The notes under the pieces are model-generated. The model did no database searches. It had not been told where the DNA came from and saw only the letters and a program-made list of their open reading frames with translations. A stretch of 64,000 nucleotides of DNA from assembly GCA_016713875.1 (NCBI GenBank), contig JADJOI010000003.1, forward strand, positions 1,054,001-1,118,000, in the 5' to 3' direction. This document shows, in pieces, positions 56,303 to 64,000 of the stretch. A program made the position numbers and the translations under genes. The first letter of the stretch is position 1. Each line of letters starts with the position of its first letter. This DNA comes from Flavobacteriales bacterium. Its GTDB lineage: Bacteria > Bacteroidota > Bacteroidia > Flavobacteriales_F > PHOS-HE28.

Positions 56303-57535
56303 ATGGCCAGGGCGGAGGAACGGACCGTGGTGGTGATCGGCGGCGGCGCGGCCGGCCACATGGCTGCCATCGCCGCGGCCGCGCACGGCGCTCCGGTCCT
56401 GCTTCTGGAAGGCAGCGACAAGCTGCTGGCCAAGGTGCGCATCAGCGGAGGCGGTCGCTGCAACGTGACGCACGCCTGCGTGGAACCGGCTCGGCTGGCG
56501 CGGCATTACCCGCGCGGCGGGTCCTTCCTGCGCAAGGTCTTCGGCGTGTTCGGCCAGCCGCACACGGTGGCCTGGTTCGCCGCTCATGGCGTGCGGCTGC
56601 ATACCGAGGCCGACGGGCGGATGTTCCCCGCCACCAATGATTCGCGCACGGTGATCGACGCGCTCACGCACGCGACGCAGCGCGCCGGTGTCGTCACCCG
56701 CCTGCAGCACCCTGTGCGCGGTCTGGACCCGGTGGAAGGCGGTTGGCGGCTCACCGGGACCTTCGGCAGCATGGACGCGGCCGCCGTGGTGGTGGCCACT
56801 GGTGGAGGCCCCAAGCTGGAGGGCTTTCACTGGTTGCAGCGCCTGGGGCATCGCGTGGTCCCACCCGTGCCGTCGCTGTTCACCTTCAACATCCCCGACG
56901 CGGGCCTGCGTGGCTTGATGGGCGTGGCCGCCGATCCGGTGCGGGTGCGCCTCGCCGGAATGGGCTTGGAGGCCGTCGGGCCCGTGCTCATCACCCACTG
57001 GGGCCTCAGCGGTCCGGCGGTGCTGCGCCTCAGCGCCTTCGGGGCACGGGCGCTCCACGAGCGGGGCTACCGGTACACGGTGCTGGTGGACTGGACCGGT
57101 GGAGCGGGGGAGGCCGCCGTGGTGCAGGCGCTGGAACGGGCCATCGCCGACCACCCGCGCAAACGCGTGACCAACACCCCGCTCTTCGGCCTGGCCGCGC
57201 GCCTGTGGACCCACCTCACCCAGGTCGCTGAGCTCCCGGAGGACAAGCCCTGGGACGAGCTGGGCCGCCGCGGGCGCGACAAGCTCGTGGCCGTGCTCAC
57301 CAACCACACCTTCCACGCACAGGGGAAGACCACCTTCAAGGAGGAGTTCGTCACCGCCGGCGGCATCGACCTGGCGGAGGTGGACCCACGCACCATGGAA
57401 AGCCGCGTGGCGCCAGGGCTCCACTTCGCCGGCGAGGTGCTCGACATCGACGGCATCACCGGCGGGTTCAACTTCCAAGCCGCGTGGAGCACCGGCCACG
57501 TCGCGGGCCTCCATGCCGCCCAGCGCGCCCGCTGA
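56303..57535 (+). CDS. BaiN/HI0933-family NAD(P)/FAD-dependent oxidoreductase
   Basis: The 410-residue flavoprotein has the FAD-binding VVVIGGGAAGHMAAIAAA (about 9-26), the family signature ISGGGRCNVTH (about 49-59), DGRMFPATNDSR, ATGGGP and the second FAD motif GLHFAGEVLDIDGITGGFN near 372. Family members are widespread and only partly characterised (some reduce bile-acid-like enoyl groups). ATG 56303 sits 5 nt after GAACTTCG, a promoter-like sequence. It is followed closely by the TPR gene (29 nt). Confidence 0.92.
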   Translation: MARAEERTVVVIGGGAAGHMAAIAAAAHGAPVLLLEGSDKLLAKVRISGGGRCNVTHACVEPARLARHYPRGGSFLRKVFGVFGQPHTVAWFAAHGVRLHTEADGRMFPATNDSRTVIDALTHATQRAGVVTRLQHPVRGLDPVEGGWRLTGTFGSMDAAAVVVATGGGPKLEGFHWLQRLGHRVVPPVPSLFTFNIPDAGLRGLMGVAADPVRVRLAGMGLEAVGPVLITHWGLSGPAVLRLSAFGARALHERGYRYTVLVDWTGGAGEAAVVQALERAIADHPRKRVTNTPLFGLAARLWTHLTQVAELPEDKPWDELGRRGRDKLVAVLTNHTFHAQGKTTFKEEFVTAGGIDLAEVDPRTMESRVAPGLHFAGEVLDIDGITGGFNFQAAWSTGHVAGLHAAQRAR

Positions 57536-57564
57536 ACCGTTCCATCCTGCGACACGTTCTCCCC

Positions 57565-58815
57565 ATGATGAGCATCCGTCCGTCCGACGTCCTCCTGTGC
57601 ACCTTCCTCTTGGTCCTCGCCGCACCGGGGACCGGCCAGTCCACCTACCGCATGGACGCCGCGCAATTGCTGCAGCAGGGCGACATCGAGCTGCGGCTGG
57701 GCAACAGCGAGCGGGCGCTACAGCATTACACCAATGCCATCCAGACCGACCCGGGTTACGGCGATGCGTACATGAAGCGGGCGAGCCTGTACCAGCGGCT
57801 GGGCATGTACACCGGGGCCCTGCAGGACATGGACAGGGCGCTGGAGCTGAACCCGTACTCGGAGCACATCCTGGACCGGCGGGCGCGGCTGAAGGTGCTG
57901 ATGACGGACTACAAGGGAGCGGAGGAGGACCGTGACCGGGCGGTGTCCTTGGCGCCGTACGACTCCCTGATGATGGAGCACCGGGCCGATGAACAGCTAC
58001 TGATGCAGGAACCGCACAGGGCCATCCGCAGCCTGTCCGTGATGCTGGGCCGCACCCCGAACGACCCCTGGCTGCACCTGAAGAAGGCCCTGGCCCACCT
58101 GCAGGCCGAACAGCCGGTGGAAGCGCTGGATGAAGCGGCCGTGGCCCTCACGCTGGACAGCACGCTGGCCATCGCGCACGACCTGCGGGGGCTGGCCTAT
58201 GAACGGCTTGGTCGTCCAGAGGAAGCGTTCATCGCCTTCGACCGCGCCGTGGGCCTGGACCCGGGCTTCGCCATGGCGTGGTTCAACCGCGGCCGTGCCC
58301 ATCGCGCCGCCGGCCGCGCCGCTGCAGCCGAAGCCGACCTGGACACGGCGCTGGCGCTGGTCACCGACCTGCCCCAACTCTGGTTCGAGCGGGCCCTCGC
58401 CCGCAAGGAACTGGGCGACATGGAAGGCGCCTTGCAGGACCAGAGCCGCGTGATCGGTCTGTCCCCTGGCACCATGGAAGCCCTGTTCAACCGCAGCTTC
58501 GCCCGCAAGCAGCTCGGCGACCACGTCGGCGCCCTGTACGATGCCGAGCAGGCCATCGCCCTGCGGCCGGAAGACGCCGACGCGTGGGACCTCAAGGGCA
58601 GCATCCACTTGTTGCTGGGGGAGCACAACGAGGCCATCGCCCACTACGATCGCGCCATCCAACTGGACCCGAACGCCGCGCAGCCGCACTACAACAAAGG
58701 CATCGCCCTGGTGATGGCCTACCAGATCTACGAGGGCTGTCGGGAGCTGCAGCGCAGCCAGGAGCTCGGCGCGGCGAAGGCGACCGAGGCCATCCGCTAT
58801 TTCTGTGCGTTCTGA
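57565..58815 (+). CDS. secreted tetratricopeptide repeat protein
   Basis: The 416-residue protein has a signal peptide (MSIRPSDVLLCTFLLVLAAP) followed by about ten TPR units, for example IELRLGNSERALQHYTNAIQ, LYQRLGMYTGALQDMDRALE, RGLAYERLGRPEEAFIAFDR and GSIHLLLGEHNEAIAHYDRA. It folds into a superhelix for protein-protein contacts in the periplasm. There is no enzymatic domain. Partner proteins cannot be predicted; it may be cotranscribed with the flavoprotein gene. Confidence 0.88.
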   Translation: MMSIRPSDVLLCTFLLVLAAPGTGQSTYRMDAAQLLQQGDIELRLGNSERALQHYTNAIQTDPGYGDAYMKRASLYQRLGMYTGALQDMDRALELNPYSEHILDRRARLKVLMTDYKGAEEDRDRAVSLAPYDSLMMEHRADEQLLMQEPHRAIRSLSVMLGRTPNDPWLHLKKALAHLQAEQPVEALDEAAVALTLDSTLAIAHDLRGLAYERLGRPEEAFIAFDRAVGLDPGFAMAWFNRGRAHRAAGRAAAAEADLDTALALVTDLPQLWFERALARKELGDMEGALQDQSRVIGLSPGTMEALFNRSFARKQLGDHVGALYDAEQAIALRPEDADAWDLKGSIHLLLGEHNEAIAHYDRAIQLDPNAAQPHYNKGIALVMAYQIYEGCRELQRSQELGAAKATEAIRYFCAF

Positions 58816-58850
58816 TCGTCCTCGTATCTTGAGCGCCCCACCCAGAAACG

Positions 58851-60068
58851 ATGCGCACCTTGATCATCCTTACGGGCCTGGCCCTGCCCGCTATGCTGAT
58901 GGCCCAGACCGAATGCGGCAACGGGCGCTACTCCGACCCGACGCTGTTCGACAGCCTGACCGTGACATTAGCCGTGCCGTTCGGCTCCAACACGGGCGTG
59001 AACGGTAGCCCGCAGACGCTCTACATGGATGTGTACGAACCGTCGGGCGACACGCTTTCCGAGCGGCCCGTGGTGCTGGTGGCCTTCGGCGGCAGCTTCG
59101 TGGCCGGCTCCCGCGCCGATGTGGCGGACATCTGCGAGGCCTTCGCGCATCGCGGCTATGTGGCCGTGGCGCCGGACTACCGCGTCGGTTTCTTCTGGCC
59201 CAACGCCACCACCACCCAGCAGGCGGTGATGCGTGGCGCCCATGACATGCGGGCCTGCGTACGTTTCCTGCGCAAGACGGTGGCCCAGGACGGCAACCCC
59301 TACGGCATCGACGTGGACCGCATCATCGTGGGCGGCGTCTCCGCAGGGGCCATCGCCGCCATTCACGCCACCTACCTGGACCAACCGAACGAGCTTCCTG
59401 CCGTGCTGGTGCCGGATTCCGCCGCGCTCGGGGGCATGGAGGGCAGCTCCGGCACGCCGAACTATTCCAGTGATGTGCGGGCCTGCTTCAGCTACAGCGG
59501 CGCCATCGGCGACACCAGCTGGATCGTGGCCGGAGACCAGCCCCTGGTGAGCGTCCACGAGGCGGGCGACCAGATCGTACCCTGCTACACGCAACAGGTC
59601 AGTGTATTCGGCATCCCCACCGGCCTCATCGCCAGCGGCAGCGCACACATCCACCAGCACGCGGAGGCCATCGGGCTCGAACATTGTTTCCTGCTGTATC
59701 CGGGGAATGGCCATGTGGGTTACTTCAACACCGACCCCCAGGGCTCCGAGGACATCGTGGTGGACTTCCTGGCGAACGTGGTGTGCGGCCAACCGGCGGG
59801 CTGCGGGCTGCTGGCCGTGGACGTTCCTGAGTCCCCGGCGAATGGTCCGCTCCCCGTGTTCCCGAACCCCAGCACCGGGCGCTTCACCGTCACCCTCGCC
59901 CAGACCACCATCCTGGACCTCTTTGATGCCACGGGCCGCCTGGTCTTCAGCACCACCGAACCCGCTGGCGACCGGGTGCTGGACCTGGCTCTTCAGCCGG
60001 GTACTTATCTGCTGCGCGACCGTCAGCAGCCGGGCAGCGTCACCCGTTTGGTGGTGCAGGACCGCTGA
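58851..60068 (+). CDS. secreted alpha/beta-hydrolase (esterase/lipase) with a T9SS-type tail
   Basis: The 405-residue protein has a signal peptide (MRTLIILTGLALPAMLMAQ). A carboxylesterase-like domain follows: oxyanion region VLVAFGGSFVAGS (about 75-87), nucleophile motif VGGVSAGAIAA (Ser about 167) and the late His in GNGHVGYF (about 285). The last 85 residues, from PVFPNPSTGRFTVTL to LVVQDR, are a textbook type IX secretion C-terminal domain. The protein should be surface-bound or released and hydrolyse an ester or short lipid. TATCTTGA upstream is a likely promoter box. Confidence 0.9.
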   Translation: MRTLIILTGLALPAMLMAQTECGNGRYSDPTLFDSLTVTLAVPFGSNTGVNGSPQTLYMDVYEPSGDTLSERPVVLVAFGGSFVAGSRADVADICEAFAHRGYVAVAPDYRVGFFWPNATTTQQAVMRGAHDMRACVRFLRKTVAQDGNPYGIDVDRIIVGGVSAGAIAAIHATYLDQPNELPAVLVPDSAALGGMEGSSGTPNYSSDVRACFSYSGAIGDTSWIVAGDQPLVSVHEAGDQIVPCYTQQVSVFGIPTGLIASGSAHIHQHAEAIGLEHCFLLYPGNGHVGYFNTDPQGSEDIVVDFLANVVCGQPAGCGLLAVDVPESPANGPLPVFPNPSTGRFTVTLAQTTILDLFDATGRLVFSTTEPAGDRVLDLALQPGTYLLRDRQQPGSVTRLVVQDR

Positions 60069-60127
60069 GGCAAGTCGGAAGCCGCCTGCGAGAAGGAACA
60101 AGGATCAAGTAGGAAGAAGGACGAGCA

Positions 60128-60260
60128 AGGAAGCCGATAACAGGAAGCAAGTAGCGGGCAGCTTGAGGCTTGTGGCACGAGGCTGGTGGCTGGAGGCTGG
60201 AGGCTGGAGGCTTGAAGCTGGCAGCTTGGGGCTTGTGGCTTGTGGCTTGTGGCTTGTGGC
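60128..60260. repeat. period-7 degenerate tandem repeat
   Basis: From 60128 to 60260, GC occurs every 7 nt with almost no break (unit ends at 60134, 60148, 60155 ... 60253, 60260), giving about 19 units. The consensus is T[TG]G[TA][GA]GC; the last four units are all TTGTGGC. The left part is more decayed and purine-rich. It lies between the stop codons of two convergent genes and includes no gene. Confidence 0.85.
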
Positions 60261-60281
60261 TTTCGGGTTTTCCCGGTCTGT

Positions 60282-60794
60282 TCACTTCGCCGCGCTCGCT
60301 CCATCCACCACCGCGGCCCGGCTGGTCCATCCATGGGCTTCGAGCAGGGCCTCCGGTTCGGTGATGCCATAGCAACGCTCGGCCAGGGCTCGTCCCGCCG
60401 CGTCGTAGCGCGACCACACGCCGTGCTTGCGACCATCCACGTAGTTGCCGCTGCTCTCGAGGCGCCCGTTGGGGTGATGGAAGGCGAAGGCGCCGTGCGC
60501 CACCTGTAGGTCGGCATCGCGGTAAGTGCCGGTCATGCGCAGGCTGCCGGTGGGGCCGGTGATGCGCACGGCATACCCGTCGTCCGCCGGGCTCACCACC
60601 CGCAGGTGATCGCCGGTGGGCGAGGGGCGCAGGTCGGCGTCGACGCGCTCGTAGCGCACCAGATCCATGGTAAGAACGGCGGCGCCACTGGCTTGCATGC
60701 GGCTCAACTGCTCACGGTCGGCGGGCACGGTGCTCAGCTGGGCGTGGGCGAAGGAGGAGAGCAGGAAGGCGAGGGGGAGGATCGTGCGGTTCAT
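60282..60794 (-). CDS. secreted MORN-repeat-like protein
   Basis: The 170-residue protein has a signal peptide (MNRTILPLAFLLSSFAHAQ). A C-terminal stretch carries MORN-type motifs (HPNGRLESSGNYVDGRKHGV, then WSRYDAAGRAL). Such proteins are often labelled 'YwqK family antitoxin', but there is no toxin gene nearby and the label is not informative here. Role unknown; probably a periplasmic or surface structural protein. AGTTTTGC about 20 nt upstream may be its promoter box. Confidence 0.78.
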   Translation of the reverse strand: MNRTILPLAFLLSSFAHAQLSTVPADREQLSRMQASGAAVLTMDLVRYERVDADLRPSPTGDHLRVVSPADDGYAVRITGPTGSLRMTGTYRDADLQVAHGAFAFHHPNGRLESSGNYVDGRKHGVWSRYDAAGRALAERCYGITEPEALLEAHGWTSRAAVVDGASAAK

Positions 60795-60941
60795 GGGGGT
60801 CGGTGTTGATGGGGCAAAACTGGCCCGCCCGTCCAGCGTGCGCATCCGGCCCCGAGCAGGTGGCGGCACCGATCGAGCAGGTGGCGGAAGCGCACACTGC
60901 TCCGAACGGATGTGTACGCGCGGTTCAGCCATCACAGCCCC

Positions 60942-60948
60942 TATCTTG
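60942..60948 (+). promoter_or_regulatory. -7 promoter box of the DUF937-like gene
   Basis: TATCTTG ends 5 nt before ATG 60954. Confidence 0.5.
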
Positions 60949-60953
60949 TCCCC

Positions 60954-61391
60954 ATGCTCGACCAACTTCTTTCCACCCTGCAGGGCCAGGTGGCCCCGCA
61001 GCTCGTGCAACAGCTCGGCCTCAACGAAGGCCAGGCCAAGGGTTCCATCGCCGCGGCCGGGGACAGCGTCAAGCAGGTGCTTGGGGGTGGCGACGGTTTT
61101 GGGCTGGACGACGTGCTGAACCTCTTCAGCAGCGCCCAGAATACCGCAGGCGCCGACGGCATCCTGGACAACATCGGCAAGACGTTCAACCAGAAGCTCA
61201 CCGGTGAGGTCGGCCTTAACGGCCAGCAGGCCGGCGGGGTCATGTCCTTGGTGCTGCCGATGTTGACGCAGTTGCTGAGCGACAAGGTGGGCGGCAACGC
61301 CGGCAACCTACAGGGGCTGCTGGGCGACCTGGGCAAGGGCGGTGGCTTGGCCGACATGGCCAAGGGGCTGCTGGGCGGCCTGTTGAAGTAA
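60954..61391 (+). CDS. DUF937-like helical protein
   Basis: The 145-residue soluble protein is rich in Gly, Leu and Gln: LDQLLSTLQGQVAPQLVQQL (about 2-21), IAAAGDSVKQVLGG, GVMSLVLPMLTQLLSDKVGG and a C-terminal Gly/Leu tail LADMAKGLLGGLLK. The pattern of amphipathic helices with Gly linkers resembles DUF937/YidB-type proteins of unknown function. There is no signal peptide. The neighbouring HerA-type ATPase starts 31 nt downstream on the same strand but has its own promoter-like box. Confidence 0.75.
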   Translation: MLDQLLSTLQGQVAPQLVQQLGLNEGQAKGSIAAAGDSVKQVLGGGDGFGLDDVLNLFSSAQNTAGADGILDNIGKTFNQKLTGEVGLNGQQAGGVMSLVLPMLTQLLSDKVGGNAGNLQGLLGDLGKGGGLADMAKGLLGGLLK

Positions 61392-61409
61392 AGGCTGCGG
61401 CTGCCCCGT

Positions 61410-61417
61410 TACTTTCG
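61410..61417 (+). promoter_or_regulatory. -7 promoter box of the HerA-type ATPase gene
   Basis: TACTTTCG ends 5 nt before ATG 61423. Confidence 0.5.
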
Positions 61418-61422
61418 TCGCC

Positions 61423-62967
61423 ATGCGAACGACCGAAGAGTTCACTCAGGCGGTGCAAGCGGGCTACGCCGTGCAGGGAGGTTCCATCGTGCTGGGCGCG
61501 CCGTTGTACCAGGGCACCTGCACAGCGGCCGCTCCCGTGCGTGTGCCCCTGCGCACCATGAACCGCCATGGGCTGATCGCCGGCGCCACCGGCACGGGCA
61601 AGACCAAGAGCCTGCAGACGCTGGCCGAGCAGCTCAGCCTGCATGGGGTGCCCAGCCTGTTGATGGACATCAAGGGCGACCTGAGCGGCATCGCCGCGCC
61701 GGGCACGGCCAACGACAAGATCCACGCGCGCCACCAGCAGCTCGGGTTCCCTTACGAGCCCGCGACCCTGCCGGTGGAGCTGCTGAGCCTCAGTGGCGAG
61801 AAGGGCGCCCGGTTACGTGCCACCATCAGTGAGTTCGGTCCGGTGCTGCTGGGCCGCATCCTGGAGCTGAACGACACCCAGCAGAGCGTGCTGGCCCTGG
61901 TGTTCAAGTACTGCGACGACAACGGGCTGCCGCTGCTCGACCTGAAGGACCTGCGTCGCGTGCTGCAGTTCACCACCCAGGAAGGCAAGGCCGAGGTGCA
62001 AAAGCAGTACGGCGCGGTGAGCCCCGCTACGGTGAACACCATCCTGCGCAAGCTGATCGAGGTGGAGCAACAGGGCGCGGACCGCTTCTTCGGCGAGCGC
62101 AGCTTCGATGTCAACGACCTGCTGGCGCAGCGGAACGGCAAGGGCGTGGTGCACATCGTGCGCCTCACCGACATCCAGGACAAGCCGCGCCTCTTCAGCA
62201 CCTTCATGCTGTGCCTGCTGGCCGAGATCCACGCGACCTTCCCCGAGGTGGGCGATGGGGAGAAGCCCCGGCTCTGCCTGTTCATCGACGAAGCCCACCT
62301 GATCTTCAACACGGCCACCAAGCCCCTGCTGGAGCAGATCGAGACCATCATCAAGCTGATCCGGAGCAAGGGGGTGGGGGTGTACTTCTGCACGCAGGAC
62401 CCAACGGACGTGCCCGAGGCGGTGCTGGGGCAGCTGGGCCTGAAGGTGCAGCACGCGCTGCGGGCCTTCACCGCCAAGGACCGCACGGCCATCCGGCGCA
62501 CGGCGGAGAACTACCCCCTCACCGACTTCTACGACACGGAGACCCTGCTGACCACGCTGGGCATCGGCGAGGCACTGGTGACGGCGCTGAGCGAGAAGGG
62601 CACACCGACCCCGTTGGCCCACACGCTGATGCGAGCGCCATCGACCCGCATGGACGTCCTGAGCCCGCTGGAGCTGGACGGCCTCGTGGCCCGCAGTGCG
62701 CTGGCGGCCAAGTACAACGAGGTGATCGACCGCGACAGCGCCTTCGAACTGCTGGAGAAGCGCCTGAACGGGGAGGAGGGCGAGGCGAAGCCCGAGCGGG
62801 CCGAGAAGCGGTCGAACACCACCGAGCCCAAGCCGGCCAAGCCCGAGCGGTCGCTGGTGGACGACCTGAGCCGCAATACCATGGTGCGGCAGGTGGGCAA
62901 CACGCTGGTGCGCGAGCTCACCCGTGGGCTCCTGGGCGTGCTGGGCGTGCGCCCCCGCCGCCGCTGA
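61423..62967 (+). CDS. HerA/FtsK-superfamily ATPase of the YjgR (DUF853) type
   Basis: The 514-residue P-loop ATPase has Walker A LIAGATGTGKTKSLQTLAEQ (about 51-70) and Walker B RLCLFIDEAHLIF (about 283-295). A sensor region YFCTQDPTDVPEAVLGQLG and an arginine-finger-like FTAKDRTAIRRTAENYP follow. The C-terminal 100 residues are charged and end in RPRRR. Length and motifs match YjgR/DUF853 proteins, relatives of HerA DNA translocases. Whether it moves DNA or peptides is unknown. Confidence 0.9.
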   Translation: MRTTEEFTQAVQAGYAVQGGSIVLGAPLYQGTCTAAAPVRVPLRTMNRHGLIAGATGTGKTKSLQTLAEQLSLHGVPSLLMDIKGDLSGIAAPGTANDKIHARHQQLGFPYEPATLPVELLSLSGEKGARLRATISEFGPVLLGRILELNDTQQSVLALVFKYCDDNGLPLLDLKDLRRVLQFTTQEGKAEVQKQYGAVSPATVNTILRKLIEVEQQGADRFFGERSFDVNDLLAQRNGKGVVHIVRLTDIQDKPRLFSTFMLCLLAEIHATFPEVGDGEKPRLCLFIDEAHLIFNTATKPLLEQIETIIKLIRSKGVGVYFCTQDPTDVPEAVLGQLGLKVQHALRAFTAKDRTAIRRTAENYPLTDFYDTETLLTTLGIGEALVTALSEKGTPTPLAHTLMRAPSTRMDVLSPLELDGLVARSALAAKYNEVIDRDSAFELLEKRLNGEEGEAKPERAEKRSNTTEPKPAKPERSLVDDLSRNTMVRQVGNTLVRELTRGLLGVLGVRPRRR

Positions 62968-62983
62968 CCCCCGCAAAACGAAA

Positions 62984-63005
62984 GGCCACCGCCGAAGCAG
63001 TGGCC
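62984..63005 (-). terminator. hairpin terminator between convergent genes
   Basis: GGCCAC/GTGGCC form a 6-bp stem with a 10-nt loop; on the minus strand CCTTTCGTTTT follows, so it mainly ends the YugP-type transcript. Confidence 0.6.
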
Positions 63006-63027
63006 CTTCCCGCACGGGTGAGGGGGA

Positions 63028-63708
63028 TCAGCTCCGGCGGTTCATGAAGATGGACACGTAATAGAGCAGTGTGGCCAGCGAGCCGATGGCGGCCACCACA
63101 TAGGTGCGGGCGGCCCACTTCAGGGCGTCGGCGCTCATGGCGTACTCACCCGCGGTGACGATGCCGTTGCGCTTGATCCAGGCCAGGGCCCGGTTGCTGG
63201 CGTCGTACTCCACCGGCAGGGTGATGAAGGCGAACAGCGTGGTCATGGCGAACAGGATGATGCCGAAGAGCAGCAGCTGTGGGAAGCTGTTGATCAGCAG
63301 GATGCCGCCGAGGAGGACCCACTGCATGAAGCTGCTGGTCACCTGTACCACGGGCACCAGCTTGCTGCGCATGGTGAGCCAGCGATAGGCGGTGGCGTGT
63401 TGCACGGCATGGCCGCACTCGTGGGCGGCCACGGCGGCAGCGGCGGCGTTGCGGGCATGGTACACGGCCTCGCTCAGGTTCACCGTGCGGTTGGCGGGGT
63501 TGTAGTGGTCGGTGAGCTGGCCGGGCACGCTCACCACCTTCACATTGCCGATGCCGTGGTCGTGCAGCATCCGCTGCGCGATCTCCGCCCCGCTCATGCC
63601 GTTGGCCAGCGGGGTGGCGCTGTACTTCTGGAATCGGCTCTTCAGCTGGTGGCTCACCAGCAGGCTCACGAGCATCACCACGATGCCGATGATATAGGCT
63701 CCCATCAT
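63028..63708 (-). CDS. YugP-type zinc metallopeptidase (membrane)
   Basis: The 226-residue membrane peptidase has an N-terminal helix (IIGIVVMLVSLLVSH) and the zinc site AHECGHAVQHA (H96, E97, H100). HYNPANRTVNLSEAVYHARN comes just before it. Three further hydrophobic helices (about 122-165 and 205-222) complete the neutral zinc metallopeptidase (Peptidase_Mx/DUF2268-like, YugP) layout. The substrate is unknown; it is a common single-copy gene in Bacteroidota and Firmicutes. Confidence 0.9.
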   Translation of the reverse strand: MMGAYIIGIVVMLVSLLVSHQLKSRFQKYSATPLANGMSGAEIAQRMLHDHGIGNVKVVSVPGQLTDHYNPANRTVNLSEAVYHARNAAAAAVAAHECGHAVQHATAYRWLTMRSKLVPVVQVTSSFMQWVLLGGILLINSFPQLLLFGIILFAMTTLFAFITLPVEYDASNRALAWIKRNGIVTAGEYAMSADALKWAARTYVVAAIGSLATLLYYVSIFMNRRS

Positions 63709-63810
63709 GGGTCGTTCAGGGTTTGGGGGGCTCTCCGCAATTCAGGGTCCGTTCGGTGAACACGGCCTGCGGCGGGTCGGTTCGGCAGGTGCTTCGGCAA
63801 AGATGGCAGG

Positions 63811-64000
63811 TCACTCGCCCTCCGCTTCGGCCGCTTTGATCTGCTGGTCCAGGATCTCGTCCATCACCTTCAGCTCCTGCTCGCTCACCTTGGCGTTGGT
63901 GCGGGCCTGCTTCTTCATGAAGCGGAACATGGCCGCCTTGCGGATCTCGTAGGCCACGTACACCGTGTAGGCCTGGGTCTCGGGGTTGTGGTAGGTCTCC
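63811..64000 (-). CDS. hypothetical protein, N-terminus beyond the window
   Basis: The minus-strand frame is open from the window edge to a TGA at 63811. The visible 62 residues include TYHNPETQAYTVYVAYEIRK, FRFMKKQARTN and a charged helical tail ending EAEGE. The 'TYVYVAYEI' strand followed by a helix is reminiscent of LPP20-like lipoproteins, but too little is present to be sure. Confidence 0.6.
   Translation of the reverse strand, partial: ETYHNPETQAYTVYVAYEIRKAAMFRFMKKQARTNAKVSEQELKVMDEILDQQIKAAEAEGE

Noticed and set aside
60128..60260. Period-7 repeat as a CRISPR array
   Set aside because: Units are only 7 bp, there are no spacers of constant length, and no cas genes are present.
60282..60794. 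MORN protein as an antitoxin of a toxin-antitoxin pair
   Set aside because: No toxin gene is adjacent, the protein has a signal peptide, and the 'YwqK antitoxin' label is only a database name for MORN-like repeats.

Overview
The window reads as chromosomal DNA of a high-GC member of the Bacteroidota, most likely a Flavobacteriales-type bacterium. Four things point that way. Several secreted enzymes (GH18 chitinase, M28 peptidase, alpha/beta-hydrolase) end in domains that look like type IX secretion sorting tails. Gene starts are preceded by the Bacteroidota -7 promoter box (TAnnTTTG-like) rather than by Shine-Dalgarno sites. The gene families are typical (DUF983, SPFH/NfeD, DUF4197, YugP, the LHR-LIG-EXO-PE repair module). 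Coding density is high, with many 4-nt ATGA overlaps. I saw no prophage, insertion sequence, CRISPR array or rRNA operon.

Layout. 0-2.4 kb: a cut secreted protein, a 3-oxoadipyl-CoA-type thiolase and a divergent PaaI-type thioesterase; the intergenic region between them carries two copies of one 18-bp palindrome. 2.4-13.7 kb: ligase-associated DNA repair genes (PdeM phosphoesterase; then exonuclease, ATP-dependent ligase and Lhr-type helicase as one overlapping operon). PdeM is separated from the other three by a Ca2+ antiporter, a P-type ATPase and a chitinase. 13.7-15.8 kb: tiny genes, tRNA-Pro, a PhoB-like regulator, tRNA-Gly. 15.9-28.2 kb: an orphan cytosine methyltransferase, a lipoprotein MsrA, a pair of paralogous secreted proteins (one fused to TSP3 repeats and OmpA), MarR, nitroreductase, PhoD-type phosphatase, sterol desaturase-like protein, DEAD-box helicase, SPFH/NfeD pair.

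28.4-47.2 kb is a surface-polysaccharide locus: two flippases (one with an added half-glycosyltransferase domain), GT2 and GT4 glycosyltransferases, a fused glutaminase/WbpG-type sugar amidotransferase, a two-gene GT-C-like membrane pair, an O-antigen ligase, a DegT aminotransferase, a PglC-size initiating sugar transferase and a FlaA1/CapD-type dehydratase. Together these could make a 4-amino (possibly amidino) dideoxy sugar, start a glycan on undecaprenyl phosphate, extend it, flip it and transfer it to an acceptor. A reversed block of housekeeping genes (40.7-44.1 kb) sits inside the locus.

47.2-64 kb: GcvT, ComB, a P1-nuclease/phospholipase C-like protein, M28 peptidase, a Trp/Gly-rich repeat protein, a beta-barrel, SOUL, a BaiN/HI0933 flavoprotein, TPR protein, secreted hydrolase, a period-7 tandem repeat, a MORN protein, a DUF937-like protein, a HerA-type ATPase, YugP peptidase and a cut C-terminus. 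Two genes (DEAD-box helicase, SirB1-like) carry one-base frameshifts in homopolymers, which may be assembly errors.
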